Source of the DNA: an uncultured bacterium
Lineage (GTDB): Bacteria; Cyanobacteriota; Vampirovibrionia; Gastranaerophilales; Gastranaerophilaceae
DNA: 64,000 bases
NCBI GenBank assembly: GCA_900549855.1
Contig: URPS01000005.1
Coordinates: 8,481 to 72,480 of the forward strand
Direction of reading: 5' to 3'
The notes under the pieces were generated by a model. The model saw nothing but the letters and a program-made list of their open reading frames with translations, was not told the origin of the DNA and searched no databases. This document shows, in pieces, positions 44,270 to 52,237 of this stretch; position 1 is the first letter of the stretch; each line of letters starts with the position of its first letter. Made by a program: the position numbers and the translations under genes.

Positions 44270-44891
44270 TTACTTCTTCCTGTTTCAATAACTCTTTTTT
44301 TATCTTGTCCAGCGCATTTTGGATAATTCTCGATATTCTCGATTGTGAGATATTAAACTCAACCGAAATGTCTTTAAGTTTCTTATCATAAAAATACTTA
44401 GCTTCTATTAAATCCTGTTCTCTTTGTGAAAGCTTTTTCATCGCTTCACAAATTCTATGTTTTAATTCTACTATTTCGGCTTTTTCTTCAGGGGTTCTAT
44501 GATTGTCTTTTATGACTGTTGGATTTTCCGCATCAGCCATTTCTTCTATTGATAAAATTGTTTTATAAACAGCATCTTTAATTTTTTCTTGTTCCTTTGA
44601 TTCTTGATTTTTCATAATATGCCATTTATAACGACGTCGCATTTCGTTTCTAATTGCCCATTTTATAGCTTTTGTAAAATATGCTGTATTATATAACTCT
44701 TTGTTCTTTGAATTATTTAAAAGGTAATAAACGGTATAATTTGATAATGCAATTACCTCTGAAAGTTCAATAAGTCCAAGGTTTGAAAACTTTTTGTATT
44801 CAACCTTAGATATAGTTTCTATTAATTCTTTATATTGGGAAAGATTAGCTCTATCTTCCCGCTCTCTGTTTATAGCTTCTATGTCTTTCAT
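44253..44891 (-). CDS. RNA polymerase sigma factor, sigma-70 family
   Basis: 212 aa alternative sigma factor. Residues 60-120 contain region 2 (Y-F-T-K-A-I-K-W-A-I-R-N-E-M-R-R-R). Region 4 at about 150-205 has L-S-Q-R-E-Q-D-L-I-E-A-K-Y-F and a helix-turn-helix I-S-Q-S-R-I-S-R-I-I-Q. The S-R-x-S-x-I form resembles FliA/SigF types more than ECF factors. It overlaps gcvPB, so that gene may be under its operon's control. No ribosome site precedes the ATG; a promoter stands directly before it, suggesting a leaderless mRNA. It could be the factor reading the two sigma-28-like promoters, but this is a guess. Confidence 0.82.
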   Translation of the reverse strand: MKDIEAINREREDRANLSQYKELIETISKVEYKKFSNLGLIELSEVIALSNYTVYYLLNNSKNKELYNTAYFTKAIKWAIRNEMRRRYKWHIMKNQESKEQEKIKDAVYKTILSIEEMADAENPTVIKDNHRTPEEKAEIVELKHRICEAMKKLSQREQDLIEAKYFYDKKLKDISVEFNISQSRISRIIQNALDKIKKELLKQEEVNENNI

Positions 44892-44898
44892 ACTATAT

Positions 44899-44928
44899 AA
44901 TATATCAGAAAGTTGTATATAAATGCAA
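44899..44928 (-). promoter_or_regulatory. Candidate promoter of the sigma factor gene
   Basis: On the minus strand TTGCAT (44928-44923) and TATATT (44904-44899) are 18 bases apart. A start about seven bases after the -10 box would fall at the ATG (44891), and no Shine-Dalgarno sequence is present, so the mRNA may be leaderless. Confidence 0.4.
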
Positions 44929-45043
44929 GAATATTCAGAATTTTACAATAATTTTAAAATATGCTAGTATATTAAGTAGTGTATAAGTAGGATTTAGTAA
45001 TATTTAATCCGATTTATACTATAAGAAAAGAGGGTAATGTTTA

Positions 45044-45553
45044 ATGAAAACTTTGAAATATATAAAATCAATCTCATTAGTAATTCTTAGTGCCGGTATT
45101 CTTACCACAAGCGCTGTTTGTATGGAAAGAGTTTCTGCGAATCCGGCTCCGGTTCAAACAACTGCTCAACAAACTGTTAATGTAATTACAGTTTCACCAT
45201 TAACCGTAGTTTCTAATCCTACTGCATATTTAAACAAGACGGTTTTAATGAAAGCTAAGTTTGACAAGTTCTCTACCTTGGGCTTAGATTACAAACCTGC
45301 ATTTAAGTCTTCCGATGATTATATTTCTTTCTTGATAAGAAGAGATGATTCAAATCATGATATTCCGCTATCAGAGATGAAATTATTCTTAAAACGTGAT
45401 GTAGCTGAGAAATTTATCGATTTAAAGACTGATGATGAAATTGAAATAAAAGGAAAAGTCTTCTCAAACGCATTAGGTGATGCTTGGGTTGATGTGAGTG
45501 AATTAAAAATTGTAAAAAAAGAAGCTGAAACAAAAAAAGACGGAGTTAAATAA
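45044..45553 (+). CDS. Secreted protein, possibly OB-fold
   Basis: 169 aa with a signal peptide (residues 1-32, ending around V-S-A-N) and a Pro/Gln/Thr linker to about residue 50. The rest (V-V-S-N-P-T-A-Y-L-N-K-T-V-L-M-K-A-K-F, L-F-L-K-R-D, I-E-I-K-G-K-V-F) has the beta-strand pattern of a small OB-like barrel, as in proteins that bind nucleic acid or glycans. No named family recognised. It ends three bases before the GH57 gene, so they are co-transcribed, and it might act on the same glycan substrate. Confidence 0.7.
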   Translation: MKTLKYIKSISLVILSAGILTTSAVCMERVSANPAPVQTTAQQTVNVITVSPLTVVSNPTAYLNKTVLMKAKFDKFSTLGLDYKPAFKSSDDYISFLIRRDDSNHDIPLSEMKLFLKRDVAEKFIDLKTDDEIEIKGKVFSNALGDAWVDVSELKIVKKEAETKKDGVK

Positions 45554-45556
45554 TTT

Positions 45557-48088
45557 ATGCCCGATAATAAAATAAAATTGGAAGCAGAGCAAGATAAAAA
45601 AGATAAGCAAAAAGTTTTTCTAACAGTACATGGTCATTTCTATCAGCCACCAAGAGAAAATCCTTGGTTAGAAGCTATTGAACAGCAAGATAGTGCATTG
45701 CCTTTTCACGATTGGAACGAAAGGATTAATGCTGAATGTTACAATCCGAATTCTGTTTCAAAGATTGTTGATTCTAAAAACCAGATTTTAAATGTAGTGA
45801 ACAACTACGAATATATGAGCTACAACTTCGGACCGACATTATTATCTTGGATGGAAGAATTCGCACCACTTGCTTATGAAAGAGTTATTAGAGCTGATAT
45901 AAATTCCAGAAGAATGCACTCCGGTCACGGTAATGCTATAGCGCAAGTTTATAATCACATGATTATGCCTCTTGCAAACGAACGTGATAAGCAAACCCAA
46001 GTTAAATGGGGAATTAAAGATTTTGAATATCGTTTTGGCAGAAAACCGGAAGGAATATGGTTAGCAGAAACCGCAGCTGATGACGATACAATGAGAGTAT
46101 TGGTAGAAAATGGTATTAAGTTTACCATTCTTTCTCCTTATCAAGCTCAGAGAATCAGAAAAGAAGGCGAAAAAAATTGGCAAGACGTAAGTTGGGGAAA
46201 TATTGATCCGGCTCGTTCTTATAGATACTATATAAAATCTGCTCCAGGAAAATTTATAGATTTATTCTTCTATGATGGTGCAATTTCACGCTCTGTAGCG
46301 TTTGATGAATTATTAAAAGATGGTAACAAATTTGTAAATAGATTAAAAGACGGCATTTCTGATTTAAGAAATTATCCTCAATTAGTTAATATTGCAACTG
46401 ATGGTGAAAGCTATGGGCATCATACAAAATTTGGAGATATGGCATTAGCTTATGCAATGAAATTAAAAGTAAAAGATGCCGGTTTTGAAGTTACAAATTA
46501 TGGTGAATATCTTGAAAAGTATCGCTCTGATTGGGAAGTAGAGATTAAACCGGTATCCTCTTGGAGCTGTTTCCATGGAGTTGGCAGATGGTGTGACGAT
46601 TGTGGCTGTTCAACCGGTGGACATCCCGGATGGAATCAAAAATGGAGAAAGCCTTTAAGAAATGCACTTGATTTCTTGCGAGATGAAATGACTACGCTTT
46701 ATCATAAGCAAGGTAAAAAATTCTACAAAAATCCACAAGAAACAAGAGAAAATTATATTAGCGTAATTCTTGATAGAAGTGATGTTAGCGTAAAAAATTT
46801 CCAAGAGGAATATTTTATTGCAGGTCTTAGTGATGAACAAAAAGTAAAAGCAATGGAACTTTTGGAAATTCAACGTCAAGCTATGCTTATGTATACAAGC
46901 TGCGGTTGGTTCTTCTCTGAAATTTCCGGTATTGAAACAGTTCAAATTATGAAATATGCTGCACGTGTAATGCAGCTTGCTAAATCTTTTATGCGAAAAG
47001 ATTTGGAAACACCTTTCCTAGAAATTTTAAAGGAAGCCAAAAGTAATATTCCGGAATTTGGTACAGGAAAAGATGTTTTTGAACGTTTTGTAAAACCTTC
47101 TGTTGTAACAACTAAACAGATTGTAAGTTTATGGGCAATTTCTTCTTTGTATTCTGATATTGAAGACGAAGAAAGTGTTTATTGTTATAAAATAAAAAAA
47201 CATTCTTACAAAACCGTAACAAAGGGAAATTCAAAGCTGGTTCTCGGTCATATAGAAGTTGAATCAAAGGTAACTTTAGAAAAATCTAACATGATTTTTG
47301 CAATGCTACAATTCTCCGGTGGAGATTTCCATTGTGCAATCAAAGAATATTCAGAAAACTTTAGTGATATTCAAAAAGAATTGGTAAGAACATACCTTGT
47401 TTCACCTTTAACAGAGATTATCAGAAGCATTGATAACTATTTCGGCTCAGAATACTTTACGCTTAAGGATATCTTTATAGAAGAAAGACGTAAGATATTG
47501 CAAACCATGCTTCGTGGTAAATTACAAATTTTTGCCAATACATATGAATCCATGTATAACGAAGGTAAAGGTTCAATTTATCAGATGCAGACCCTTGGTT
47601 TAGAAATTCCAAAAGAGTTCAAAATTTCTGCTCAGTACGTTTTAACAAAACAGTTTAATGACCTATTTGTTGATTCTCGTGGTTTCTTAGACAGTGATAT
47701 TATTCAACAAGCATCAGATATTAATTTTGAAGCAAAAAGAATAGGTATAGAAATTGATAAAACTCCGACATCAAAAATATTCAGTAAAAAAATTGCGCAG
47801 AATATTAACAGATTATCTTACGCACTTGATTTACAACAAGTTGATGCAACATTAGAACTTCTTGATTGTATTTCAAAATTGGAGATAAAAGTTGATATAG
47901 CTGAAGCACAAAACTATTTCTTCTCAAAGATAGTTACTAATATCTGTGATTTGATAGACAGTATTTCTTGTCAAGCTGACAGAGATTTGCTAGTGATGTT
48001 GTTTGAAATTGGTGAAGATTTGAATATCAACATGGACTATTATAAACAACAGTTTAATAAAGCTCTCGTATCTGTGTCTAAAAGCTAA
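45557..48088 (+). CDS. GH57 glycoside hydrolase with DUF3536
   Basis: 843 aa enzyme of glycoside hydrolase family 57, which acts on alpha-glucans (amylase, branching or 4-alpha-glucanotransferase activity). The opening T-V-H-G-H-F-Y-Q-P-P-R-E, the nucleophile-type Glu in G-I-W-L-A-E-T-A, and the acid in N-I-A-T-D-G-E-S-Y-G-H-H fit the family, and the C-terminal half corresponds to DUF3536. No signal peptide. With the GH13 enzyme at 29 kb it points to glycogen-type metabolism. The exact reaction is not clear. Confidence 0.9.
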   Translation: MPDNKIKLEAEQDKKDKQKVFLTVHGHFYQPPRENPWLEAIEQQDSALPFHDWNERINAECYNPNSVSKIVDSKNQILNVVNNYEYMSYNFGPTLLSWMEEFAPLAYERVIRADINSRRMHSGHGNAIAQVYNHMIMPLANERDKQTQVKWGIKDFEYRFGRKPEGIWLAETAADDDTMRVLVENGIKFTILSPYQAQRIRKEGEKNWQDVSWGNIDPARSYRYYIKSAPGKFIDLFFYDGAISRSVAFDELLKDGNKFVNRLKDGISDLRNYPQLVNIATDGESYGHHTKFGDMALAYAMKLKVKDAGFEVTNYGEYLEKYRSDWEVEIKPVSSWSCFHGVGRWCDDCGCSTGGHPGWNQKWRKPLRNALDFLRDEMTTLYHKQGKKFYKNPQETRENYISVILDRSDVSVKNFQEEYFIAGLSDEQKVKAMELLEIQRQAMLMYTSCGWFFSEISGIETVQIMKYAARVMQLAKSFMRKDLETPFLEILKEAKSNIPEFGTGKDVFERFVKPSVVTTKQIVSLWAISSLYSDIEDEESVYCYKIKKHSYKTVTKGNSKLVLGHIEVESKVTLEKSNMIFAMLQFSGGDFHCAIKEYSENFSDIQKELVRTYLVSPLTEIIRSIDNYFGSEYFTLKDIFIEERRKILQTMLRGKLQIFANTYESMYNEGKGSIYQMQTLGLEIPKEFKISAQYVLTKQFNDLFVDSRGFLDSDIIQQASDINFEAKRIGIEIDKTPTSKIFSKKIAQNINRLSYALDLQQVDATLELLDCISKLEIKVDIAEAQNYFFSKIVTNICDLIDSISCQADRDLLVMLFEIGEDLNINMDYYKQQFNKALVSVSKS

Positions 48089-48105
48089 TTTAATCGAAAA
48101 ATATA

Positions 48106-48143
48106 ATACATCGACCTCTCTAACAAAAGAGGTCGATGTATTA
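48106..48143. terminator. Strong hairpin after the GH57 gene
   Basis: A 15-base perfect stem (48106-48120 and 48129-48143) with eight bases in the loop lies 17 bases after the GH57 stop. A T-run is present only on the minus-strand side, so it may be a stability element, or a terminator for antisense transcription. Confidence 0.6.
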
Positions 48144-48278
48144 TGAATGATAGTAAGCTATTCCCGCCAGTGGGTATCAATTACAACTACCTTGATATTA
48201 AATTTATATAAATATTTCTCTAAAACCCGATTTTTTATATTATACTTGAATGGTAGATAATTAATATGGAGAAAGAGA

Positions 48279-49118
48279 ATGACAAATACAGTTCTTGAAA
48301 AAAAATGTTCAATTCACCCATCAGCAGTTATACACCCTTCTGCAGAAATTGGTGAAGGTGTTATAATCGGACCAAACGTTGTGATAGGTGAAGGTGTAAA
48401 GCTTGGTAACGGTACCAGAGTTATTGCAAACGCATATATTGAGTTTGCAGAAATTGGAGAAAACTGTACAATCTCTCCATTCTCTACTATAGGTTCTGAA
48501 CCTCAAGATTTAGGTTATAAAGGTGAGCCAACAAAAGTTGTTATCGGAAACGAAACTATTGTTAAAGAAAATGTAACTATTCATAGAGGTGCGGCATGTG
48601 GCGATTTTACAACAAGAATTGGTAACAAATGCTTGTTGATGGTTGGCTCTCATATTGCTCATAATTGTGTCTTAGAAGACCAAGTTATACTAGCGAATTT
48701 AGTAACTCTAGGTGGTCACGTTCACGTTGGATTTGGTGCATTTGTTGGTGGCATGAGTGTGTTCCATCAAAATATCAGAATCGGTTCAATGGCAATTATT
48801 AGTGGCTTCTCTGCTTCTCGTCAAGACATCTTACCATATTCTAAAGGTGAAGGCAGACCTCCTGTTCCACGTGGATTGAATGTGATTGCAATGAAAAGAC
48901 GTGGTGTGTCCCAAGAAGTCAGAACTGCTACTAACGAAGCATTCAAATTATTGATTTCTGAAGAATATAACACTTCTCAAGCGATTGAAAAAATCAAAGC
49001 TGAAATCCCTATGAATGAATACATTGAAAACATGATAGAATTTATTCAATCTTCAAAAAGAGGTGTACTTCTAAAAACTCATAAATCAGGATATCAATCT
49101 CTTTCATCTGAAGAATAA
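48279..49118 (+). CDS. lpxA: Acyl-ACP--UDP-N-acetylglucosamine O-acyltransferase
   Basis: First enzyme of lipid A synthesis. It forms a left-handed beta-helix with hexapeptide repeats ([I/V]-x-x-x-x-x, e.g. I-G-P-N-V-V-I-G-E-G-V-K-L-G). The catalytic His is in V-G-S-H-I-A-H-N-C. The end S-G-F-S-A-S-R-Q-D-I-L-P-Y-S is usual for LpxA, followed by a helical C-terminus. 279 aa. It stands alone, unlike the common fabZ-lpxA-lpxB layout. It argues for an outer membrane with lipopolysaccharide. A terminator follows. Confidence 0.93.
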   Translation: MTNTVLEKKCSIHPSAVIHPSAEIGEGVIIGPNVVIGEGVKLGNGTRVIANAYIEFAEIGENCTISPFSTIGSEPQDLGYKGEPTKVVIGNETIVKENVTIHRGAACGDFTTRIGNKCLLMVGSHIAHNCVLEDQVILANLVTLGGHVHVGFGAFVGGMSVFHQNIRIGSMAIISGFSASRQDILPYSKGEGRPPVPRGLNVIAMKRRGVSQEVRTATNEAFKLLISEEYNTSQAIEKIKAEIPMNEYIENMIEFIQSSKRGVLLKTHKSGYQSLSSEE

Positions 49119-49144
49119 TTTTATACAAAGCTTATATAAGTAAT

Positions 49145-49188
49145 ATAAAGGGTAATAAGTACAATTATTATTACCCTTTATTTTTTTC
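49145..49188 (+). terminator. lpxA intrinsic terminator
   Basis: A 14-base stem (49145-49158 with 49168-49181) is followed by a T7 run. It lies 27 bases after the lpxA stop. Confidence 0.9.
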
Positions 49189-49284
49189 TCTATATATTAA
49201 GAAATGTAAAGAGCGTTAAACTTAATAATAGCTTGAATAGTTACGCTTTTGTATCGTTTCAAGGAAAAGATGTAAAACATTCTC

Positions 49285-49314
49285 TTGACTTAATTTTCTT
49301 ATGTGCAATAATAT
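49285..49314 (+). promoter_or_regulatory. Promoter of a candidate small RNA
   Basis: TTGACT (49285-49290) and TAATAT (49309-49314) stand 18 bases apart with no downstream gene, but a terminator follows about 150 bases later. Confidence 0.5.
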
Positions 49315-49320
49315 AGATAC

Positions 49321-49468
49321 ACACTTTAAGTGTAGCCGAAACACTAAATAGCAAAAACACAATAAACCCCAAAAATCATATAAACTCCTAGATAATAAAC
49401 ACTAAAAAGACCATTAGGATGCAGAAAACAAACCCACTCGAAATCACACACACCGAGTGGTTTTTTTT
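49321..49468 (+). ncRNA. Candidate small RNA
   Basis: Roughly 148 bases between a good promoter (49285-49314) and an intrinsic terminator (CCACTCG 49434-49440 with CGAGTGG 49454-49460, then T8). The stretch has no plausible open reading frame. The first part is A/C rich with AACCCCAAA and AACTCCTAG, unpaired C-rich words that could pair with Shine-Dalgarno sequences. Identity with any known RNA class is not recognised. Existence is inferred from signals only. Confidence 0.45.
49434..49468 (+). terminator. Terminator of the candidate small RNA
   Basis: A 7-base G/C-containing stem with a 13-base loop and an eight-T tail. Confidence 0.8.
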
Positions 49469-49470
49469 GC

Positions 49471-49599
49471 GGATTTTGGCAAGTGCGACGCTTGAGCGTT
49501 TAGCGAAAGCTAGTCACGTCCCTGTGAAGAACTTGAATGAGCGCTATTTCACGAAAGTGAAATATAAGCGAAAGGAAAAGTTCTGAACCGCCAAAATCC
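49471..49599 (+). ncRNA. Candidate folded RNA element
   Basis: GGATTTTGGC (49471-49480) pairs perfectly with 49590-49599, enclosing further helices: TAGC-GAAA-GCTA (49501-49512), TCAC/GTGA (49514-49517 and 49524-49527), GAACTT/AAGTTC (49529-49534 and 49578-49583), and inside it an arm of at least eight pairs capped by GAAA (49545-49552 with 49557-49564). Two GNRA loops on a closed multibranch fold suggest a structured RNA or mobile RNA-like repeat. It has no protein-coding potential. Confidence 0.4.
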
Positions 49600-50010
49600 A
49601 AGACAGTGCTACGCACGTAGACACTACTGTCGGCTGCTTGGTGAAAACTACCAGATTATATTATTTATTTACCAGCTCCGCCTCGAAGTAAGACTACTAA
49701 TTTTGCGTATTAATACAAAGCTACGCACGTAGACACAACTGTCGGCTACTTGATGGGAGCTACTAGATTATGTTATTCTTTTACAAACTCTGCCTCAAAG
49801 TGAAATTACAAGCTTGGCGTCTAAGCCTTACCGCCCTTGTTAGGGAGGTCGCAGCTGTAAGCGAAGCTGTGCTGAGCTGTACAGATGCGGGTGGGTAATA
49901 GCAGTTAAAAAATAGTACATTAGTCGAATATAAGTAACACTAGTCGCAAAGCGGTAAGGGGTGGAAACTACTAATAAAAAAACAAGCCATTTTATTGTAT
50001 AATTACACCT
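49600..50010. repeat. Gene-free stretch with duplicated repeat units
   Basis: A unit of about 90 bases starting GCTACGCACGTAGACAC occurs twice (about 49608-49695 and 49720-49810) with clear drift. GCTACGCACGTAG recurs at about 61972-61984. A second repeat, TTAGGGAGGTCGCAGCTGT at about 49840-49858 running to GGTGGG near 49895, has an inverted copy at about 59957-60022. No gene is seen here. Confidence 0.6.
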
Positions 50011-50829
50011 ATGATACTCACTTTTTTAGGCATATTAACAAGAATATTATCAAATTCTTACCTTAATGTTTTTCAAAAAATATTAACAAACAAAGGACAA
50101 AACTCTTCTTCCATAAACTTATTTACATATTTAGGTTTATGTTTGACATGTGTTTGGTTTCTTTCTGTTTTTTCATTAAGTATTTTGCCATTAGTTTTAT
50201 TAATGGGTTGCTTAGGAGCATTAGGAAATTATTTTATTATTAAAGCACTTTCTATCGGCGAATTATCTACTCTTGCGCCTATTAATTCTTACAAACCAAT
50301 TGTTGCATTGATATTCGGCATCTTTTATCTAAAAGAAATTCCGTCCTTATCATCTATTGTAGCGATTCTTTTAATAATATTGGGAACATATTTTATTCTT
50401 GATATAAACCAAGGAAGTACTAACGTAAAAGCTATAGTTTATAGAGTAATTGCATTGGTTTGTTCTGGTTCGGAAGCCGTTATTATAAAAAAGATTATTG
50501 TTTTAACTAATGCCTTGGATTGTTTTATATTATGGGCAATTTCCGGTTTTATATTTTCGTTGATATTTGTTTTGTTTTCTGGAAAAAAGCCAAAAATTAA
50601 AAGCTATAAGTATCAATTATTTTTGATTTTTGCCGTAGCTATAATGCAATATTCTACAAATTTTGTATTTGCACGCATGAATGTTTCATACGCACTCGCC
50701 TTGTTTCAACTATCGACTCTTTTGAGCGTATTTCTTGGTGCAAATATATTTAAAGAAAAGAATTTAAAAAACAAAATTATTGGCTCGCTTATAATGGTAA
50801 TTGGAGCGATAATCCTTATCTTAAATTAA
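50011..50829 (+). CDS. EamA-family transporter
   Basis: 272 aa integral membrane protein with ten predicted helices arranged as two five-helix EamA (drug/metabolite transporter) halves. Each half ends in the typical A-I-L-L-I-I-L-G-T-Y or S-L-I-M-V-I-G-A-I-I pattern, and the loop before it has Y-K-P-I-V-A-L-I-F-G-I-F-Y-L-K-E in half one and F-Q-L-S-T-L-L-S-V-F-L-G-A in half two. Substrate unknown. TATAAT stands only eight bases before the ATG, so the mRNA may have almost no leader. Its stop codon overlaps the 3' end of rbgA on the other strand by four bases. Confidence 0.88.
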   Translation: MILTFLGILTRILSNSYLNVFQKILTNKGQNSSSINLFTYLGLCLTCVWFLSVFSLSILPLVLLMGCLGALGNYFIIKALSIGELSTLAPINSYKPIVALIFGIFYLKEIPSLSSIVAILLIILGTYFILDINQGSTNVKAIVYRVIALVCSGSEAVIIKKIIVLTNALDCFILWAISGFIFSLIFVLFSGKKPKIKSYKYQLFLIFAVAIMQYSTNFVFARMNVSYALALFQLSTLLSVFLGANIFKEKNLKNKIIGSLIMVIGAIILILN

Positions 50830-51680
50830 TTTTTAGAAGTTTTTATATTATCTTCGCTTGGCATTTCATCTAATATAAATAAACCTAAACGTCCTTCTCT
50901 AAAATCTTTTAGAACGTAAATTGCAGTTCGTTCTGTATCCGGTTCGCCGCCACGAATAATCCATTTTCTCTGTAATGCAATGTTTTCCAAGGTTAAATCA
51001 TCTGTCTTATAATATTCTTTGACAGAAGGTTTCAAATTTAAATACCCAAGAAGTGCTTTTGCAACAGGCTCCGGTGAATAAGCATTTTCTGACACAGAAC
51101 TGACAAATGCTAATTTTGCCGCTTGTTCCTGATTATCTTGTCTTGTTGGAATAATTCCCGGGGTATCTAATAATTCAAGCTTAGGATTAATTCTTACCCA
51201 TTGCTGCTGTCTGGTTACACCAGCCTTTGCACCAATTTTTGTTTTAGAAGATTTTGTTAGTTTATTAATAACGCTAGATTTTCCAACATTTGGCATGCCA
51301 ACAACCATTGCTCTAGCAGGACGTCTTAATAAACCTTTTGACATTAATGCTTGAATCTTTGGTTCGCTTAGCTCTACTGCATATTTGATAACTGCGGCTA
51401 AATCTTTATTACCTTTAGCTTCTGTTATAATAACCGGACATCTTGTTGTTTCTTTCAAGTAGGAAACCCAATTTTTTAATTCGTTTTTATCAACTAAATC
51501 AGCTTTATTCAACAAAAGAAGCCTTGGTTTATTTCCCAAGAGCTTCTCTATGTTTGCATAACTACTGCTTAAAGGTAATCTGCTATCACGTACCTCAATA
51601 ATTACATCAACTAAATTTAACTTTTCTTTAAGTTGACGCTCTGCTTTCGCAATGTGACCAGGGTACCAGTGAATGTGCAA
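50826..51680 (-). CDS. rbgA: Ribosome biogenesis GTPase
   Basis: Circularly permuted GTPase (YlqF/RbgA) for late 50S assembly. Motif order G4-G5-G1-G2-G3 is visible: N-K-A-D near residue 58 comes before G-M-P-N-V-G-K-S-S near 130, then D-T-P-G. The N-terminus (H-W-Y-P-G-H-I-A-K-A) is diagnostic. 284 aa. The gene follows rplS by ten bases, a common pairing of L19 with its assembly factor. Confidence 0.95.
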   Translation of the reverse strand: MHIHWYPGHIAKAERQLKEKLNLVDVIIEVRDSRLPLSSSYANIEKLLGNKPRLLLLNKADLVDKNELKNWVSYLKETTRCPVIITEAKGNKDLAAVIKYAVELSEPKIQALMSKGLLRRPARAMVVGMPNVGKSSVINKLTKSSKTKIGAKAGVTRQQQWVRINPKLELLDTPGIIPTRQDNQEQAAKLAFVSSVSENAYSPEPVAKALLGYLNLKPSVKEYYKTDDLTLENIALQRKWIIRGGEPDTERTAIYVLKDFREGRLGLFILDEMPSEDNIKTSKN

Positions 51681-51690
51681 CTTAAACCTC

Positions 51691-52044
51691 TTATCTTTTT
51701 TCGATTTTTTCCTTAATACGTGTTGCTTTACCTGAACGTTCTCTCAAATAATACAATTTAGCACGTTTTACATCACCTTTTCTTTGAACAGTGATTTTAT
51801 CAATACGTGGAGAGTGTACTAAGAATACACGTTCTACACCAACACCTTGGAATACTTTTCTTACAGTGATTGTCTTATTGATACCAGAACCGTGTTCTGC
51901 AATAATTGTACCTTCGTAAGCCTGTATTCTTTCTTTGTTACCTTCTACGATTTTAACGAATACTCTAACTGTATCACCAGGGTTCATATCTGGCAATTCT
52001 CTTGTTGTGTATTCTGCTTCTAAATTCTTAATAATAGGATTCAT
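51691..52044 (-). CDS. rplS: Ribosomal protein L19
   Basis: 117 aa large-subunit protein at the subunit interface. The sequence F-V-K-I-V-E-G-N-K-E-R-I-Q-A-Y-E-G-T, T-V-R-K-V-F-Q-G-V-G-V-E-R-V-F-L and the closing R-R-A-K-L-Y-Y-L-R-E-R-S-G-K-A-T-R-I type end are characteristic. Upstream in the same operon as rbgA. Length is as expected. Usual neighbours trmD and rimM are not present. Confidence 0.96.
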   Translation of the reverse strand: MNPIIKNLEAEYTTRELPDMNPGDTVRVFVKIVEGNKERIQAYEGTIIAEHGSGINKTITVRKVFQGVGVERVFLVHSPRIDKITVQRKGDVKRAKLYYLRERSGKATRIKEKIEKR

Positions 52045-52237
52045 TTTTGCTATTCCTTATATTTTGACTATCTTATACTTATTTACCTCTATCATAATTA
52101 AAACAAAAACTAAATACAAGTATTCATTTAATTTTTTCATCCTTTTGTTTCAAATTGTAACAATTTAGGTTATAATTGTCAAAAAATATTCTTTAGAGAT
52201 TTTTCAACAAACAGCCGTAAAATAGAAAGGTTTTATT

